Assembly (NCBI GenBank): GCA_010645155.1
Contig: CM021323.1
Location: forward strand, 5,211,349 to 5,275,348
Origin: Tigriopus japonicus
Lineage: Eukaryota > Arthropoda > Copepoda > Harpacticoida > Harpacticidae
Direction: 5' to 3'
Length of the DNA stretch: 64,000 nt
The notes below the pieces were generated by a model that saw only the letters and a program-made list of their open reading frames with translations, was not told where the DNA came from and ran no database searches. The position numbers and the translations under genes were made by a program. Below, piece by piece: positions 35,150 to 47,387 of the stretch (its first letter is position 1; each line of letters starts with the position of its first letter).

Positions 35150-36963
35150 GTTGAATGAGCAATTTTGCCACTGACTGCCTAAAAAAGCAAGTTTGGGTTG
35201 TGAATCATGTAACTTAGAGTGTTCAACATCAAATCCCATCACAAACACAGTGCAGGCTTGGAGACGCACGAATATTTTCGGAGTGTCATTTCTCCGTTAG
35301 CCCTCTAGGTATTAGGTGTATCCTTTTTGGACATCGTTGTCTACCGTTGTCCAAAAGGACAAATAAATCATACCTCGAGGTACTGCAAACCAGTTCATTC
35401 ATGAATAATTGCAATAAATTCTATTTGAACGCTCATATGCAATATTATGATGCGATCTTTAAACAGTTTTGAATAGAACAAAACAGGAATGACCTAAAAA
35501 GAAACACATAACCTACCTATAATTGAGATGTGTAAAGTACGGGCACGACTTTTGAGCTTTGTAGGCTAATCAGACTGCACAACAATCTTTGCAAAAACTA
35601 CCATGGTCAAAGCTCTTCCAGCCACTCCAAAACTTGGAACGCAAAATTAATCTTTGTGAAAAGAAGTCACACGAAGATTTTGGATTCTAAAAAAAAGTTC
35701 AACGCTAAATTTGAGTCAGCATGGTCGAGGAACTGACATGCGAAAGCATTGCATAATTTTTAATTATGCTGAAGAATAGTAAACACCTCAAAAACTGGAA
35801 ACACCAAAAGCAGATGGAGTCCTAGTGCCAATTTAGTGAACAGCCCTCCCTCCTCTCTAAGATCTGCTTATTGGGTCACAGGCCAAAAATTGATGTGCTT
35901 TTTTACAATGTTCTACTGACGATTCAAGAAAAAATGAACCGCCATTTCCAATATCTTTTTTTTCAACCTTAGTCACAGTAGTGCCAACAGGGGTTGGAAT
36001 TGAAAGGGTCCCTTTGATTTTGTTATATAGCAACATTTGAAGTGGTCTCTTCCTACATCAATTGTGAAGTACATTTTCCTATACCATAGATCAGGGGCCA
36101 GTAACTTCTGGGCTGGAGCAGACAAATAGGCCTAAAGCAAATTTTGGTAGGCCTGAAGTTGAAATGGTTTGTTAACAACAAAACCGTGCAGGGTCAACTT
36201 TGTCCGAGGACCATCAGAAAGTGTCCATCGTTAATTTGGTTGCTCTTGGTGGAGATGATAGCCTTCAGGAGGCCGCTTCTACTACTTGTCATGAGCCTTG
36301 ATTCGTGACGATCAGATTGTGAGATGGTCTTGAAGTCTTTCAGGTCCAATTTTACTTTTTCTACACAGTGGGCCTAGAGATAATAATTTCTTTGAAATTG
36401 TTTTTTTGGATTAAAAAACTTGAAATTATCTAGTGCCGTTATGGCGCCATTTCCTCGCACAGATTTAAGACGTTTTACTATTTTTATTTGGTTTCGTCCC
36501 GTGTTTGATTTGACAATCTGGTGAAAAATTCACAATGACTCGGTATCGTGAAAATAATTCATGATTGGATTGTTGCCGTCCCTACTCAACTTCCGTTCTA
36601 TCATTCTTTCATTTGAATTTAGCGCCATTTTGGGACCACGTGACGTCAATCTACAATCAAAATAATCACAGTTCTCCAAAGTGTGTGAAGTAGAAGCCCT
36701 AACAGTATGGCCCAAAGCGTTTATAGCAGGTAACTCTCATTCACTTCTCTCTCTTTAATCTAAGCCTCCCCACGCCCCTTCCAACCTTCAAGGGCAGCCT
36801 TTATTGACCGAAAAAGGTTTACTATCAGGACGCTTGCATCATATCAGGAAAGTCTTTCATAACAGTTTGGTTTTACGCAAGGATTTCGCTTTCAACAGCT
36901 ACATTCTACATCCTCTCTCCCTCGATTTTGGCTCCATCCAGTTTCACTTAGACTAAGATCGTC

Positions 36964-37992
36964 ATGCCCTCCAAATTTCTTCCGCTTTTTGAAACGGCCA
37001 AGACGCTCACACCCACTCAACAACGGGGTGTGGCCTCGATTTTGGGGGCATGTGTGGCCGATGCAGCCGCTAGACCCTTACATTGGGTTTATAGTCAAAG
37101 TGACTTGAAATCTTACATCAAGGATCGTGTGGATCAACCTGATTTTCTGCCCCAAAGTCGATCCCCGTTCTATACGTTGCCCACGGGCGAGAATTCGTGT
37201 TATTTCGATATTTCTCATTCCGTTTTGGGTGCTTTAGCGGGAGATTATGACTATAACACGATTTGCGGGCGATTTATGACGGATTTTGGTCCGGGGACTC
37301 GATATGATATGGCTAAACGTGAGGAGTACATGCAACTCCGAAGAGAGGGTCGGATTGATGGACCCATTGAAGGTAAATGGATGCATGGAGCCTTGATCAA
37401 GTTCATGGAGAACTATAAGGCCGGAAAGAGGCCCTTTGGCGATGGTCATATCAAGGAAACGGATGGATTTTGCGCCGCTTTGCCCGTGGTGGCCAAATTT
37501 GCTGGTCAGGAAGGCTTGAAAAATCGGGTGGATGAGGTGATTCAAACCCTGTCGAGTTGGCCCACGGCAGTTTCACATGGCCACGTGGCCGCGCAAATTG
37601 TGGAACAGTTCATCTTGGGCAATGAAAATGCTATTACTGAAGTGCGAACCAAGATTCGGGATGAGTTTCCCGATGTCTTTAAAAGCTTGGGCGTGGTGGA
37701 AGACAAATTGAGCACGGATCACGTTCAGGCGGTTCAGACCATCTTTGGCAGTCCATGTTATAATCCGGGATCGTTCCAAGGAGCTTTGCATGCGTTTCAA
37801 CGTGAGGAATCGTTCCAAGAAGCGGTTCGAAGTACGATTCGGGCGGGTGGATGCAATTGCTCGCGAAGTTTGTTTATTGGGGCTTGTGCGGGTGCCAAAC
37901 ATGGATTGGATGCCATTCCGATAGAATGGTTGGAGAAAACCACCGACGCGGAAACGGTTTTCAAAAAAGCTCTCGCTGCATTCGGCAAATAA
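36964..37992 (+). CDS. ADP-ribosylglycohydrolase-like protein, J1-crystallin/selenoprotein J type
   Basis: A single frame of 342 codons starts at ATG 36964 (tcgtcATGCCC). The fold family is shown by the N-terminal GACVADAAARPLHW helix and the C-terminal segment around AGGCNCSRSLFIGACAG. This is the arrangement I know from jellyfish J1-crystallins and fish or sea-urchin selenoprotein J. In catalytic ARH enzymes these positions carry Asp residues that bind Mg, in a GGD-type motif. Here the place is taken by Gly-Gly-Cys-Asn-Cys, with Cys297. From memory selenoprotein J uses Sec at or near this site, which makes this a Cys form. Hydrolase activity is therefore doubtful and a redox or structural role is possible. 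No intron is present. The stop codon lies within AAATAAATG. Confidence 0.85.
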   Translation: MPSKFLPLFETAKTLTPTQQRGVASILGACVADAAARPLHWVYSQSDLKSYIKDRVDQPDFLPQSRSPFYTLPTGENSCYFDISHSVLGALAGDYDYNTICGRFMTDFGPGTRYDMAKREEYMQLRREGRIDGPIEGKWMHGALIKFMENYKAGKRPFGDGHIKETDGFCAALPVVAKFAGQEGLKNRVDEVIQTLSSWPTAVSHGHVAAQIVEQFILGNENAITEVRTKIRDEFPDVFKSLGVVEDKLSTDHVQAVQTIFGSPCYNPGSFQGALHAFQREESFQEAVRSTIRAGGCNCSRSLFIGACAGAKHGLDAIPIEWLEKTTDAETVFKKALAAFGK

Positions 37993-38502
37993 ATGAAGCT
38001 CATTGACCATTTTTTCTTGATTATATAATTAAATACCAAAATAAGAATTGTTAAATCAAATTGACACGGGTATTTTTGTATTGTCATTAGTAGGAGTGAA
38101 GATTTTAGGAACATGTTTTTTTTAAGCCCAAAGAGAGGCCTATTTGCCATTTTTTTGGCTAAATTAACTGACGAAGCTTAATTCTTAGCCCATAGAAAGA
38201 GCACCGAAATAAATTAGACGTAAACAAATGAAGACCAGAAGAAAATCCGACCTTTAAAACTGAGCTTGAAAACATTCGACCTTAAAAAAGCCAGAATTTT
38301 TTTTGACCTAAAAATGTAGACTAAAAACAATCAAATTTATCACATAGGACAGGAAACTTTTGACCTCCCCCCCCCCTAAAAATGCATTATGAGGAGATAT
38401 GGCACTATATTTCCTATGTTCAGGGATTAGGCATGTTTTTCCTATTTGGAAGTTTATTTGATATTTGATTTGCTTTTGTTTGGGTTTCGTGTTCCGTTTT
38501 AA
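37993..38502. other. Intergenic spacer
   Basis: This 510-bp AT-rich spacer includes a C11 run near 38367. It should hold the 3' end of the upstream gene and the promoter or a first exon of the next one. No motif stands out. Confidence 0.5.
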
Positions 38503-41500
38503 ATGCCACTTTTTTCGCTTGTCATTTTGAGGGATTTGTTCCCCATTCATTGGACTTTGATATACATATATGCCCCCCAATTGAATAGTGCTCGCTTGTC
38601 TAGATTAGGTCCGTGTGATTCGTGCTCGATCGCAGAGTCCAAATATCGTTGCCCTCGGTGTGAAGTCACATCGTGCTCGCTGGAATGCGTACAGAGCCAC
38701 AAAAGCCGGACAAAATGCTCGGGAACCCGGGACAAGACCAAATACATTGCAACCAATAAGTTCACGGACCTCGACCTTTTGAGTGGTGAGCCGCTTGTCC
38801 ACGTTTTTCTAGCGATGAGTGAACAAAAAACCTCAGGCACATCCTTTCAGATTATCGACTCCTCGAGGAGATCGGTCGAGTCGTTGACATTTGCGAGAGA
38901 GACAAATCCAATGGGAAAACTTCACACCCACATCACCGTCAAGATCGAGAACCTCTTTCAGAGGTAAGTGTGAGCCAAAAAGAGCTGCTGGGCCTCATCC
39001 TTTTTCTCCCTTTGTCAATGAATGGATGACGGGAGGAAAAAACTGGGGCTCAAAAGATGTGTGCCTTGTACGAAGAGTGGGACCAACGGGAACCACGGTG
39101 CTGCTCTCTTTATTATGCAGATTAGAAAGGCGTCTTAGATTCAACATTCGTCAATGACAGAGTCTCTCGCCATTTGGTTGGCAAGAGCTGAACAATGGCA
39201 GTTTGAATGGGAAACCAAATAAAACTCTCTCTCGTTAGCCTTGCTTTGCGGAATCGAGATTAATGGAATTCGAGCGGGATTCGAATTCAATTGTGTCATG
39301 ATAAAATATCATTTTGGCATCGCTGTTTGACATGACAGACTGATTGGTGAGCCAATTTTTGATTCTTTCAGAACTTTAAGAAGCTGAGGAATGCGTGTAA
39401 ATGGCGGAAAGGTCCTCGTTTGTTGTTTCAACCGAGTCATTTTGAGCGTCACAAAACCAACACGAGCATCTATGATTGGGAGAGTCGTCAGATCGAGTGG
39501 AAACTGGAGTTGGTCTTTCCTCATTGCCAAAAAAACATCGTGATCCCCAGGTAACTTAAATTTCCCATAAACGGTTTCTTTTATCCTTCTTCCGGTTTCA
39601 CTTTCACAAGAGAAAGGGAAGTGATCTAGTAGTTCCACGCGGTCCAAAAAAGGTGTCTCAAATTCAAGTCAACAAAGCCAATGAGAGAGATCCCCTCTTT
39701 GTTTACTCAACAAATATCTGGGCAAATTGAAAAAGTCCTTTCGCTATCAACTGTTCAAACAGATCCGGTCCAATTTTTGAATTGTGATATATCGCTTCCG
39801 CTAATAGATTCAAGCCATATATTTGAGAAGATTTGAAATCTCAGCACATGTGTGGGCTTGTGTAATATTTTACGACTTTTGAAACATGCTCTTTCCGCCA
39901 AAAAAAGTCCTTGAGAATAATCCTGGACTGGTTCTTCCTATCATGAGATTGGATCTGAAATGGAAGTCCGTTTGGCGTAAGAAAGAGTCTTGCCAAATAT
40001 CCGACTTTCGTCGCCATGTTCTATCAGTCTGGAAAATCTCTTGCTCAAATCCAAAAGTGGCCGCAGTTTCCTTGAGAACCAATCCTACATATATTCCCTC
40101 AGGGTCGCTAATAAATAAATAGATCCGAAGTGCTGAGACATGTTTCAAGATTAGTCAGCCACACAAATCACAAGACTTCAAGAGACAATTTGCTTTACGT
40201 CCTTCGCAATTATTATTCCATTGCGACTAAGAAGTCCATGTATTTTTGACAATGTTGCGTGACGACTGGAACTGACATCTTCGCCCCCAAAAATATGATT
40301 CACTGGCTTTTTCCTTGGTGAGACTCCAACGACGTGAATTTTGCTCTGCTTCAAGTGTTTTGAATGATCAGACAAGTCTTTTTCGTATTGTGCTCGAGTT
40401 AGTCTAATCCGCAAAGCTTGGATTGCTAGAATGATGAACCGTTCGCAAAGCACGGGCAAGTAGTTTTCTATCTAAAGGAGGCTCTTGTGCAATCTTTGAG
40501 TAGGTCGAGATTCTTTTCTGAAAGGGCCTTTTGTTGTGGTGGGTATCATATATCATGCCAAAACCAACTGCCTGTCTGGCTTGAATGGAAAGAGAGAGTG
40601 AGAGGCGCGTTAAAATGTGACTGTTGCTCTCAAGGTTCGCGAAATCCGAGATCCTTGGCAGATACGAACAGCCAAAAATCTTACACACAAATCCCAACAC
40701 CCATTTGGCCAAATGGAACACTGAGGAACTTGATCACCCACTAGATGACTAGACTCTAATGGATACAGTTTTACACTAGCAAAGGAAAAAGGCTTGAGAG
40801 AGAACGGTAAACCTATTGGATCCATCACTTCTTGAAGACGACTTTCAATTGGAAAGATTTGAAATTTGTAAATTTAGGGTTGTTGGAACTATTGGAAAGT
40901 TCAACTCTGCCTTTTTGTGGAGAAAATACGTGCAGAAGCCTCACAATAAATATGCACTAATGCACTTATTACGAGCCAAGACTCCAAAGCCTTGAAAATT
41001 CAAAAAAAATATGATGTTAAAAAACCATTAGTGTTTTGATTGAACAACCACATCCAATGACACATAAAGTTACATTCTTTGTTCATGCAGTTGAAAGATT
41101 GATTCAAGAATAACAAAAATAAGAACGGCTTTTGATCTAAGAATGCTGGTGCTACTGATCAAGACATACGTTTATAAAGTTCAAGGCGTCTCTTGATTGG
41201 AAAAAACTCGATACAAAAATTGACTTTACTTTTATTATTCCGATTTTTTTCTCTTCACTAGTGTATAAAACGTACTAGCCGTGAGACTTGACCACGTTTT
41301 TCTTCAAACGCTAAGTTTGACAGCCCTACAGTTAAAGTGGACATTAAACTCAAGCAGCGCCGCTCATGGTCATTTCTTGAACCAAAGTTGTCAGCTAACG
41401 TATCTTCCTCAACGTCCATTGGCAAGAATTCGGAATGACTTTATGCAAATTGTGGAAAAGCCGAGATGTGTCTTCGGATCTCGTTCCCACGGTCGCCTCA

Positions 41501-44500
41501 GGTTTTATTGGAAATGTGCTTTCTTTTGATTCAAATGGTTCGTTATCTTTCCGATGGATTAAAGCACACTAACCCCATAATGCAGCATGGAACTTTCTCC
41601 CCTAATCCAAGATGACTCGTTTCTGTTGGTCTCGTTGGAACAAAATCTCTCCAAACTCGGATTTGAGAGCATTCTTGAGTCTCATGAGGGGAATGTTACT
41701 ATGATATATGTCGCGTTTTACCGTTTGAAGGCCGCCGTAGCCCCTAGAATGATGAAGAACCCAATAAAAGTGGAAACTTTCCTCTTATTACCCATCTCTC
41801 TTATCGCTGAGCTCAAAAGTCAAAGAGAGACTGAGGACATGATTGCTACACATGGCTAGTTCCATTTCCGAACGATTTGTTCGTTCTTTAAAAGTTTGAG
41901 CCGAATTTTTGGTTCGATTAATTCAAGACTACAACGAAAATGAAGGAACTTTTTGCCAAGTTTTGAAAGATTCCCGGCTTTCAAAAAGAACAGAAACACG
42001 AGTTTCGGTGAAAGAAAAAGAATTGAATGATGCTCCTTCAGACGTGAAATAAGACGCAACACTGTTACATCTATATTTGAATTGCAACTGACTTGATGGT
42101 GAGCACTTTTACAAACTTGTCTCGTTGACATAATCCAAGAACCACTGAATTTCACTGGACTGGGAGGCTAACAAAAAGAATCGCGATTGCCAGTAGGAAC
42201 ATATCAACAACGTTCTTGTGCAAAAGAGACCTTGTCAATGTTGACTGGAATACGTATTTCAATTTTCGGCTCAATCAAACGTCGGAGTCAAAAGTTATGC
42301 TCACTCAACACGGCGTTTAATTGAGCTGGTTAAGTCATTTTTAAGTTCCAAATACATTTGAGACCAGTTTTGTGGTGAAGAGACAATGCCACATATGTTA
42401 CCGAGTTCAGTTAATTAGGTCACGGGCCAAAAATTGATATGATGTCACGTAAAACTTGCTTAAAAAAAAATTTATGAAAATTTTCTTTTGGATGACTGTT
42501 AGGCACACTTTGTTGGGTAATGATTCAAAATATTGATGCAATCTATTTAGCCGTTCAATTTCAAAGGCTATTTTCGAACAAAATTCTCAAAAGACACAAT
42601 CGGACTTTTGTTCACCCAAATTCGAAGAAGGGCTCAACAGTGTAAGTCAATATTTCAGGTTCAGGCAACAATGAGACCATCTTAGGAATAGGTGATAAAT
42701 TGTCTTCTCACTCCAAAACTGGTCTCAAATGTCTTTGGAACTTAAAAATGACTTCTCCAGCTCAATTAAACGCCGTGTCAAAGTTCAGGACAAATCGTAC
42801 CGAGAGTGAATGAACTAGCCCTTTTCTGGTAATTGTTTTACCACAAAAGGGCGAACTCATTCCATCTATGCTCTCTTCAGTACACAAGTTTGAGAAGGCA
42901 TAACTTTTCACTCCGCCATTCGATTGAACTGAAAATTGCAATACGTAGTCTATTGAATACAACCAAGGTCTCGTTTGCAGAAGAACGCAATTGAATTAAT
43001 CTCCTGGAAATCAAATGTCAGCTTCCCACTCCAGAAATTCAGTGCTTCTTGCATAATCATTGTGCTCCGTTTGTACTGCGACAGTTTGAGATTTGAAGCA
43101 AATCCAAAACCAATTTTCAAGGACGAACTAAAATGGTCGTTGAATCTTTCATTTTCTTCGAGAGGAACTCGAAGTTTGACGTTAAAGTGAAAGTCCTACG
43201 TGCTTACGTGTCCATCGCGGAGAGATAGATTTTATTGTAGGATCTGATAACAAAAAGAATCTTGCAGTTCAATTGATTTCCTCTCCAGAGAACGATTGCA
43301 AGCTTTCTCTGTAAGAAGTTTTGGGATTTTCAAATGACGAGAAATTAAAGCCATCCAACCCACGATTGCTCCCAAAAAGTAGGAACATCATTTAAAGAGG
43401 AAAAAATAATAATGAATCTCAAAACCCCCTTTTTGCCCTTTGCCATGGGAATTGCTGATCAAACATACGTCTGATCGTTGAAAAAAATAAGTTTTTATTT
43501 TACTACATCAAACTCGTTGACACAAGTGGTACTTTTGATTGATATTGACCAAAAAAACCTTAGTTTTTTTAAACACTCGTTGCTTTTTCAGAATGATTAC
43601 TTAAGGAAAATGGTACAAGCTTCCCTTGCAATTTTAGAATCAAGTTTTTTTCGATTGGTCTCATGAAGTCATCAAACCAAATTGTCTAGAACATTCAGCT
43701 AATCATGGATCATTTGTTTCAGAGTCCATGAAAAGACCAAACTCTATGAGTTGCTTCTTCCCTACATTGAAGCTGATGATCACTACCCTGACTTGGAAGA
43801 GGACCCATTCGCTTGTTACCGAGCTTTGGGATTCAATGGAGTCCAAGTTTTACTGAAAAACGAAAACATTCATGCCGAGCCTGGAACTCTCAATCGGTAA
43901 ATGGAGCCAACTCGTTTGTTCAAAGTAATAGCCTCTTTAACATCACGGATCTCCTTTTTTGTTCCAGCTTTGTGGAGCTGAATCTCAAACAATCTCTCCA
44001 ATCCAATCTCCGTGAGAAGTGGGTGGTGGAACATCCGATTGTTTTTGTGATCCTCAAACATCATAGAGACTTTTTCCTGGAGGGTAAGTTCCAATGCAAT
44101 TGCTCTCCTTCTCGCTTTCTCTCTCACGGTGTTTTTATGAGGTGGAGAAGTCTTTTTTAAATAAATAAAAAACCTTTTTTTAAGACCACTTTTGAAGGGT
44201 GAAAGCAAGACTTAACTTTTGGATTTTCTTAATTAGGTCACGGGCACTTGAAACATACCTTAACATATATTTTTGTACTAATTTTTTTTTTACTCAATGT
44301 TTGTGTGCTCCAATGTGTGCGTGCGGTCTCTAAAACATTGTCAAATTATATTTTGGGTTTGTCTGAATTGCTGCAACGAGCCTCATGTTTGCCCTTCGAG
44401 AATACTGACTAAAAAGCCCGTCAAAAATAGATTTCCGAAGCATTTCAAGACAACACCGCTTTTGTACATTTAAGGCTTTTGTCAACGTAGATTTTCAAAT

Positions 44501-45397
44501 ATTTGTTTTAAGAATGTTTTACACAACAATATAGAGTTTTTGCCCGTGACCTAATTCATCGAATTGCAATTGCATCTCAAAACTGATCTCAAAAGTTTTG
44601 GATTTGAATAATGACTTCTCCAGCTCGAATGAACACCGTGCTCTCTGAGATTTGTTCGCTTTGGAGAAAGTTTCATTTCCTTATTCATTAAATTCGAATG
44701 AGTTTTATGCTAATCTGCGCTCGTTAAGGCAGCGAAATTAAGATTTGTTTGAATATTTTCATTTTCAGACACAAATACAGAGAGTCAAAAAGCCTCACAA
44801 GATCTTGATTGGTCACACTTCCAAAAGACAACTATCAAATCAAACATGGCCGCTGCAAGTGATGAAGGAAAACCAGATTTAAAGAGGAAACTTGACGAGG
44901 ATCCACAAGAAAGTGAACCCACAGAAGTTCCATCTATGGCACCCAAAACTTTTGGTCTTTTTGCCGGAGATTCTGAGCCTGACAGTGATGAAGAGACGGA
45001 AAAACCCAAGCCGGAAGTATCTTGTGTGACTCAGGTTGACCAAAATGAGCAGATTTCAAAAATGCTCAACGAAAATGCCGTCAAATGGAAGAAACCCCGC
45101 CAAGAGTTTGACGATAATGCATTCGTGAGATCGTTTGTTAATCAACAAGAATCCGAGCGTGAAGGTGCCCCAGAAACATCTGAGAAGGGAGCCGAGAAAG
45201 AAACGCCAATGGACGAGGAAAAAGATGCCAAAGCCTATGAACAATATTACGACTACTATTTGAATTATTATCAGAAAAAGTACAATCTGCTTGATCAATC
45301 TCCTGCTGTTCCAGAAGGAGAAGTTGATTCGAAAGACGCGGAACCTGGAACAAAAGCTTTGGGACCATTAGTTGACTATGGAAGTGACAGTGAATAA
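38503..45397 (+). CDS. ZNHIT6: Box C/D snoRNA protein 1 (ZNHIT6/BCD1 family), six exons
   Basis: Exons are 38503-38785, 38851-38963, 39372-39550, 43723-43896, 43968-44083 and 44769-45397, all with GT-AG borders and matching phases; 497 residues. A HIT zinc finger uses C38, C41, C50, C53, C58, C62, H66 and C72. The join of exons 1 and 2 gives LLSDYRLLEEIGR, typical of BCD1. Exon 3 has LLFQPSHFERHKTNTSIYDW, and exons 4-5 the VLLKNENI...RFVELN and EHPIVFVIL region of the family's C-terminal half. BCD1 helps assemble box C/D snoRNPs with R2TP in the nucleus. The last exon adds an acidic tail with a Tyr-rich patch (EQYYDYYLNYYQKKY) ending LVDYGSDSE, absent from human ZNHIT6 as I recall it. The start codon is uncertain: residues 1-35 look unlike the family, so the true first exon may lie upstream. 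Confidence 0.88.
42311..42779. mobile_element. MITE family ACGGCG, copy B (in ZNHIT6 intron 3)
   Basis: The arms begin ACGGCGTTTAATTGAGCTGG and end with its complement. They extend past CAAATACATTTGAGACCAG, matched on the right by CTGGTCTCAAATGTCTTTGG. The left inner arm has AGGTCACGGGCCAAAAATTGAT as in copy A. The rest of this 4.17-kb intron (39551-43722) has only short unrecognised frames, some on the minus strand around 40200-40830. Confidence 0.82.
44180..44641. mobile_element. MITE family ACGGCG, copy C, left end degraded (ZNHIT6 intron 5)
   Basis: Inner arms TTAATTAGGTCACGGGC (44231) and TGCCCGTGACCTAATT (44540) are preserved. The right arm continues through CTGATCTCAAAAG and GACTTCTCCAGCTCGAATGAA to ACACCGTG. 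The left outer arm is only weakly recognisable, so this copy is older or truncated. Confidence 0.7.
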
Positions 45398-46136
45398 ACC
45401 CATTTCAATATCTTCGATCATTTAAACAGTTCGCACAAAATCACTTTCGTAATAATGCTGTTAGACGTGATTAGGCGTTTTTTTTGACATTTGTGAGCCA
45501 CTGAATTTATACCGACCCTAAGAAGTGAAAAATGAGGCTTTAAAAAACGTTAAAAGTTTTGGACTCTAACACCGAAAATCTCCAATCTGAGAAAATGCGA
45601 TGCCAAAAAAGGAAAATTTTGGTTTTGTCCCGATGGTTCGAATCTAGTTGTCGTAGGGAAACATTATCGGTCACGCTAAGAACTATTTTAACAAATCTAA
45701 CAGACTGAGACTTGTGTAGCGGATCCTGTATCTACAAGGATAATATTTTCCATGTTAGCTCGTTACCTATTACATTTTAGAGACGTTTGTTTGCTAAAGA
45801 GACAGCACATCGCTAATAATGGAATACTGGTGTTCCAAAAAGTAATTTTCCCGCTCCTTGCCACTTTTTGATTGCCAATCAAATATATGTTGGTACTTAT
45901 TTGGAAAGACACACTGTTTATTGCCCTTATTGGGCGTTTTTTGACGCCCACGAGTTCAGATACTGGAGATGTCTACTACTAGCTACCTGAAGTTTGAAAT
46001 ATCTTTAAGAGTCAACCAATTTAACAGAGCTTTAGACGTCAGATTACATTTCCCGTTTCTTTCTCAAAAATGAGAAAATTGCCCCTGAATTCCTTTTGAA
46101 AAAAACCAGGAACCACTGTACGTCAGGACGAATTTC

Positions 46137-46243
46137 AAAAATACACACTGGGTCCGATCATTGTACTAAAATGTGAGGTTTTTGCAACAAATGTATTGTT
46201 CCGTTGAATTTTCATTGTACTAATCGGACCCAGTGTGTATTTT
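46137..46243. mobile_element. Small snap-back MITE
   Basis: The arms AAATACACACTGGGTCCGAT and ATCGGACCCAGTGTGTATTT face each other, and the similarity continues inward to TTGTACTAAAA-like bases. Total length is about 107 bp. The loop is AT-rich. The target duplication is unclear. Confidence 0.75.
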
Positions 46244-47015
46244 GAAAGTAATCCTGGCTTGAGCCATCCTTGAAAAAACCCATTGGTATTACAAATGATA
46301 AGCCACTTTTTTTTAAAGTAGGCATTTATTTTGAAGGTGATTAAATGTGCGATTTCAAACATCTCAATTGTAATACTTTAGTTTTTGAGTTTATAAAACA
46401 AAATGTTCCTCTGTCATGTATTTTTTGTTCAGTTTTTACGTTGATGAGTTTTCTGATTTCAGTTGATATAAAAGATTTGAAAAAATATCGGAATTTTAGT
46501 GGTAAGAACTTCAATTGATCTGATCATGCCATTTTTATTTGTTTGACAACTCCAAAAGGACGTCAGATAAACCAATTTTTTGTTCTTACGAATAAAACTT
46601 TATGGTTATTCAACATTTCAAACAAAAAATGTATATCCATAGTTCAGAATTATTTTTAAGTTTGATGGATTTTTACACAACAAAGAAATTTACTTCAAAA
46701 TTGTATTTTATATCGCTCTCCCATTTTGTTTTAATATAATCTTCATTTTCAACACACTGTGTTGTCACATCGTTACTTTTCCCAAAAAAAAAAGGAAATT
46801 ATTACTGTACTTTCATAATTGTATTTTCGTTGCAGCTCCTTGATTTTAGGATACACTAAGAAGGCAATATCAAAAATGAAGAAAATATCACCATTTCAAA
46901 AACTGGTCCGAAACTCCCTGAATTCATTTCTGCAGAACCTCGTATTTCTCAAATCAAGTCAGGGGTCTACGGATCTGTGGATGAGCTCATTTGGAAAATG
47001 TTGAAAGTTCTAGAA

Positions 47016-47265
47016 CAGGGGTCGTCAACCATTTTTGGGTCAACACCCACGAAATTTGATTCGTGTTGTTTAGGGCCCACCAAACAGGCAGTGGTAGGTT
47101 CAGGGGCCCACAAATTAACGACCAAAGACCTTTGGGCCCACAAGTACAGTACCATGGGTGGCCCTCGGGCCCACTATTTTTGGACCTTCTCCATAGCTCC
47201 TGGGCCCACCAACGGCTACCCTTGGGCCCACATTGGGGCCGCGGCCCACCGGTTGCCGACCCCTG
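47016..47265. mobile_element. hAT-like MITE (GGGGTCGGCAACC family), copy 2
   Basis: It starts CAGGGGTCGTCAACC and ends GGTTGCCGACCCCTG. The flanks are TTCTAGAA (47008-47015) and TTCTAGCA (47266-47273), 7 of 8 identical. Interior GGGCCCAC words match copies 1 and 3. Confidence 0.88.
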
Positions 47266-47387
47266 TTCTAGCATGTTTGTGTCAATTAGAGCTTCCCAGA
47301 TTAATTCAACAGGATGGGTCCGGATTGATCCTCCAATATTTTTCAATTGACTTTCAAACGATTGACGATGATGATGATGATGATGAT

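Larger units (their letters stand above)
26028..36963. other. Gene-poor interval with miniature elements
   Basis: No gene can be supported over 10.9 kb. Frames here are under 110 codons and resemble nothing known. Elements I can define are listed separately (27508-27738, 33205-34306, 34858-35149). A weak inverted similarity joins 30585-30620 and 31385-31425 around the words TAGTGCTCTAG and GGTTGAAC. Near 35872 a lone GGTCACAGGCCAAAAATTGAT matches the inner arm of the ACGGCG MITE family, and near 36092 CAGGGGCCAGTAAC resembles a hAT end without a partner. The 250 bp before 36964 should hold the promoter of the next gene, but I see no clear TATA box. Confidence 0.5.

Noticed and set aside
39309..39647. 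112-codon frame on the minus strand
   Set aside because: It is antisense to ZNHIT6 exon 3, whose plus-strand translation matches the family.
40178..41859. Several unrelated frames of 70-105 codons inside ZNHIT6 intron 3
   Set aside because: I tried to read them as exons of a nested gene on either strand, but found no family signature and no consistent splice joins.
44846..45397. Separate small gene with its own ATG
   Set aside because: The frame continues upstream to an acceptor at 44768 that joins in phase to the BCD1 exon ending at 44083, so I treat it as the last ZNHIT6 exon.
45640..45660. B-box-like GGTTCGAATC
   Set aside because: No A box at a suitable distance and no tRNA-like fold.
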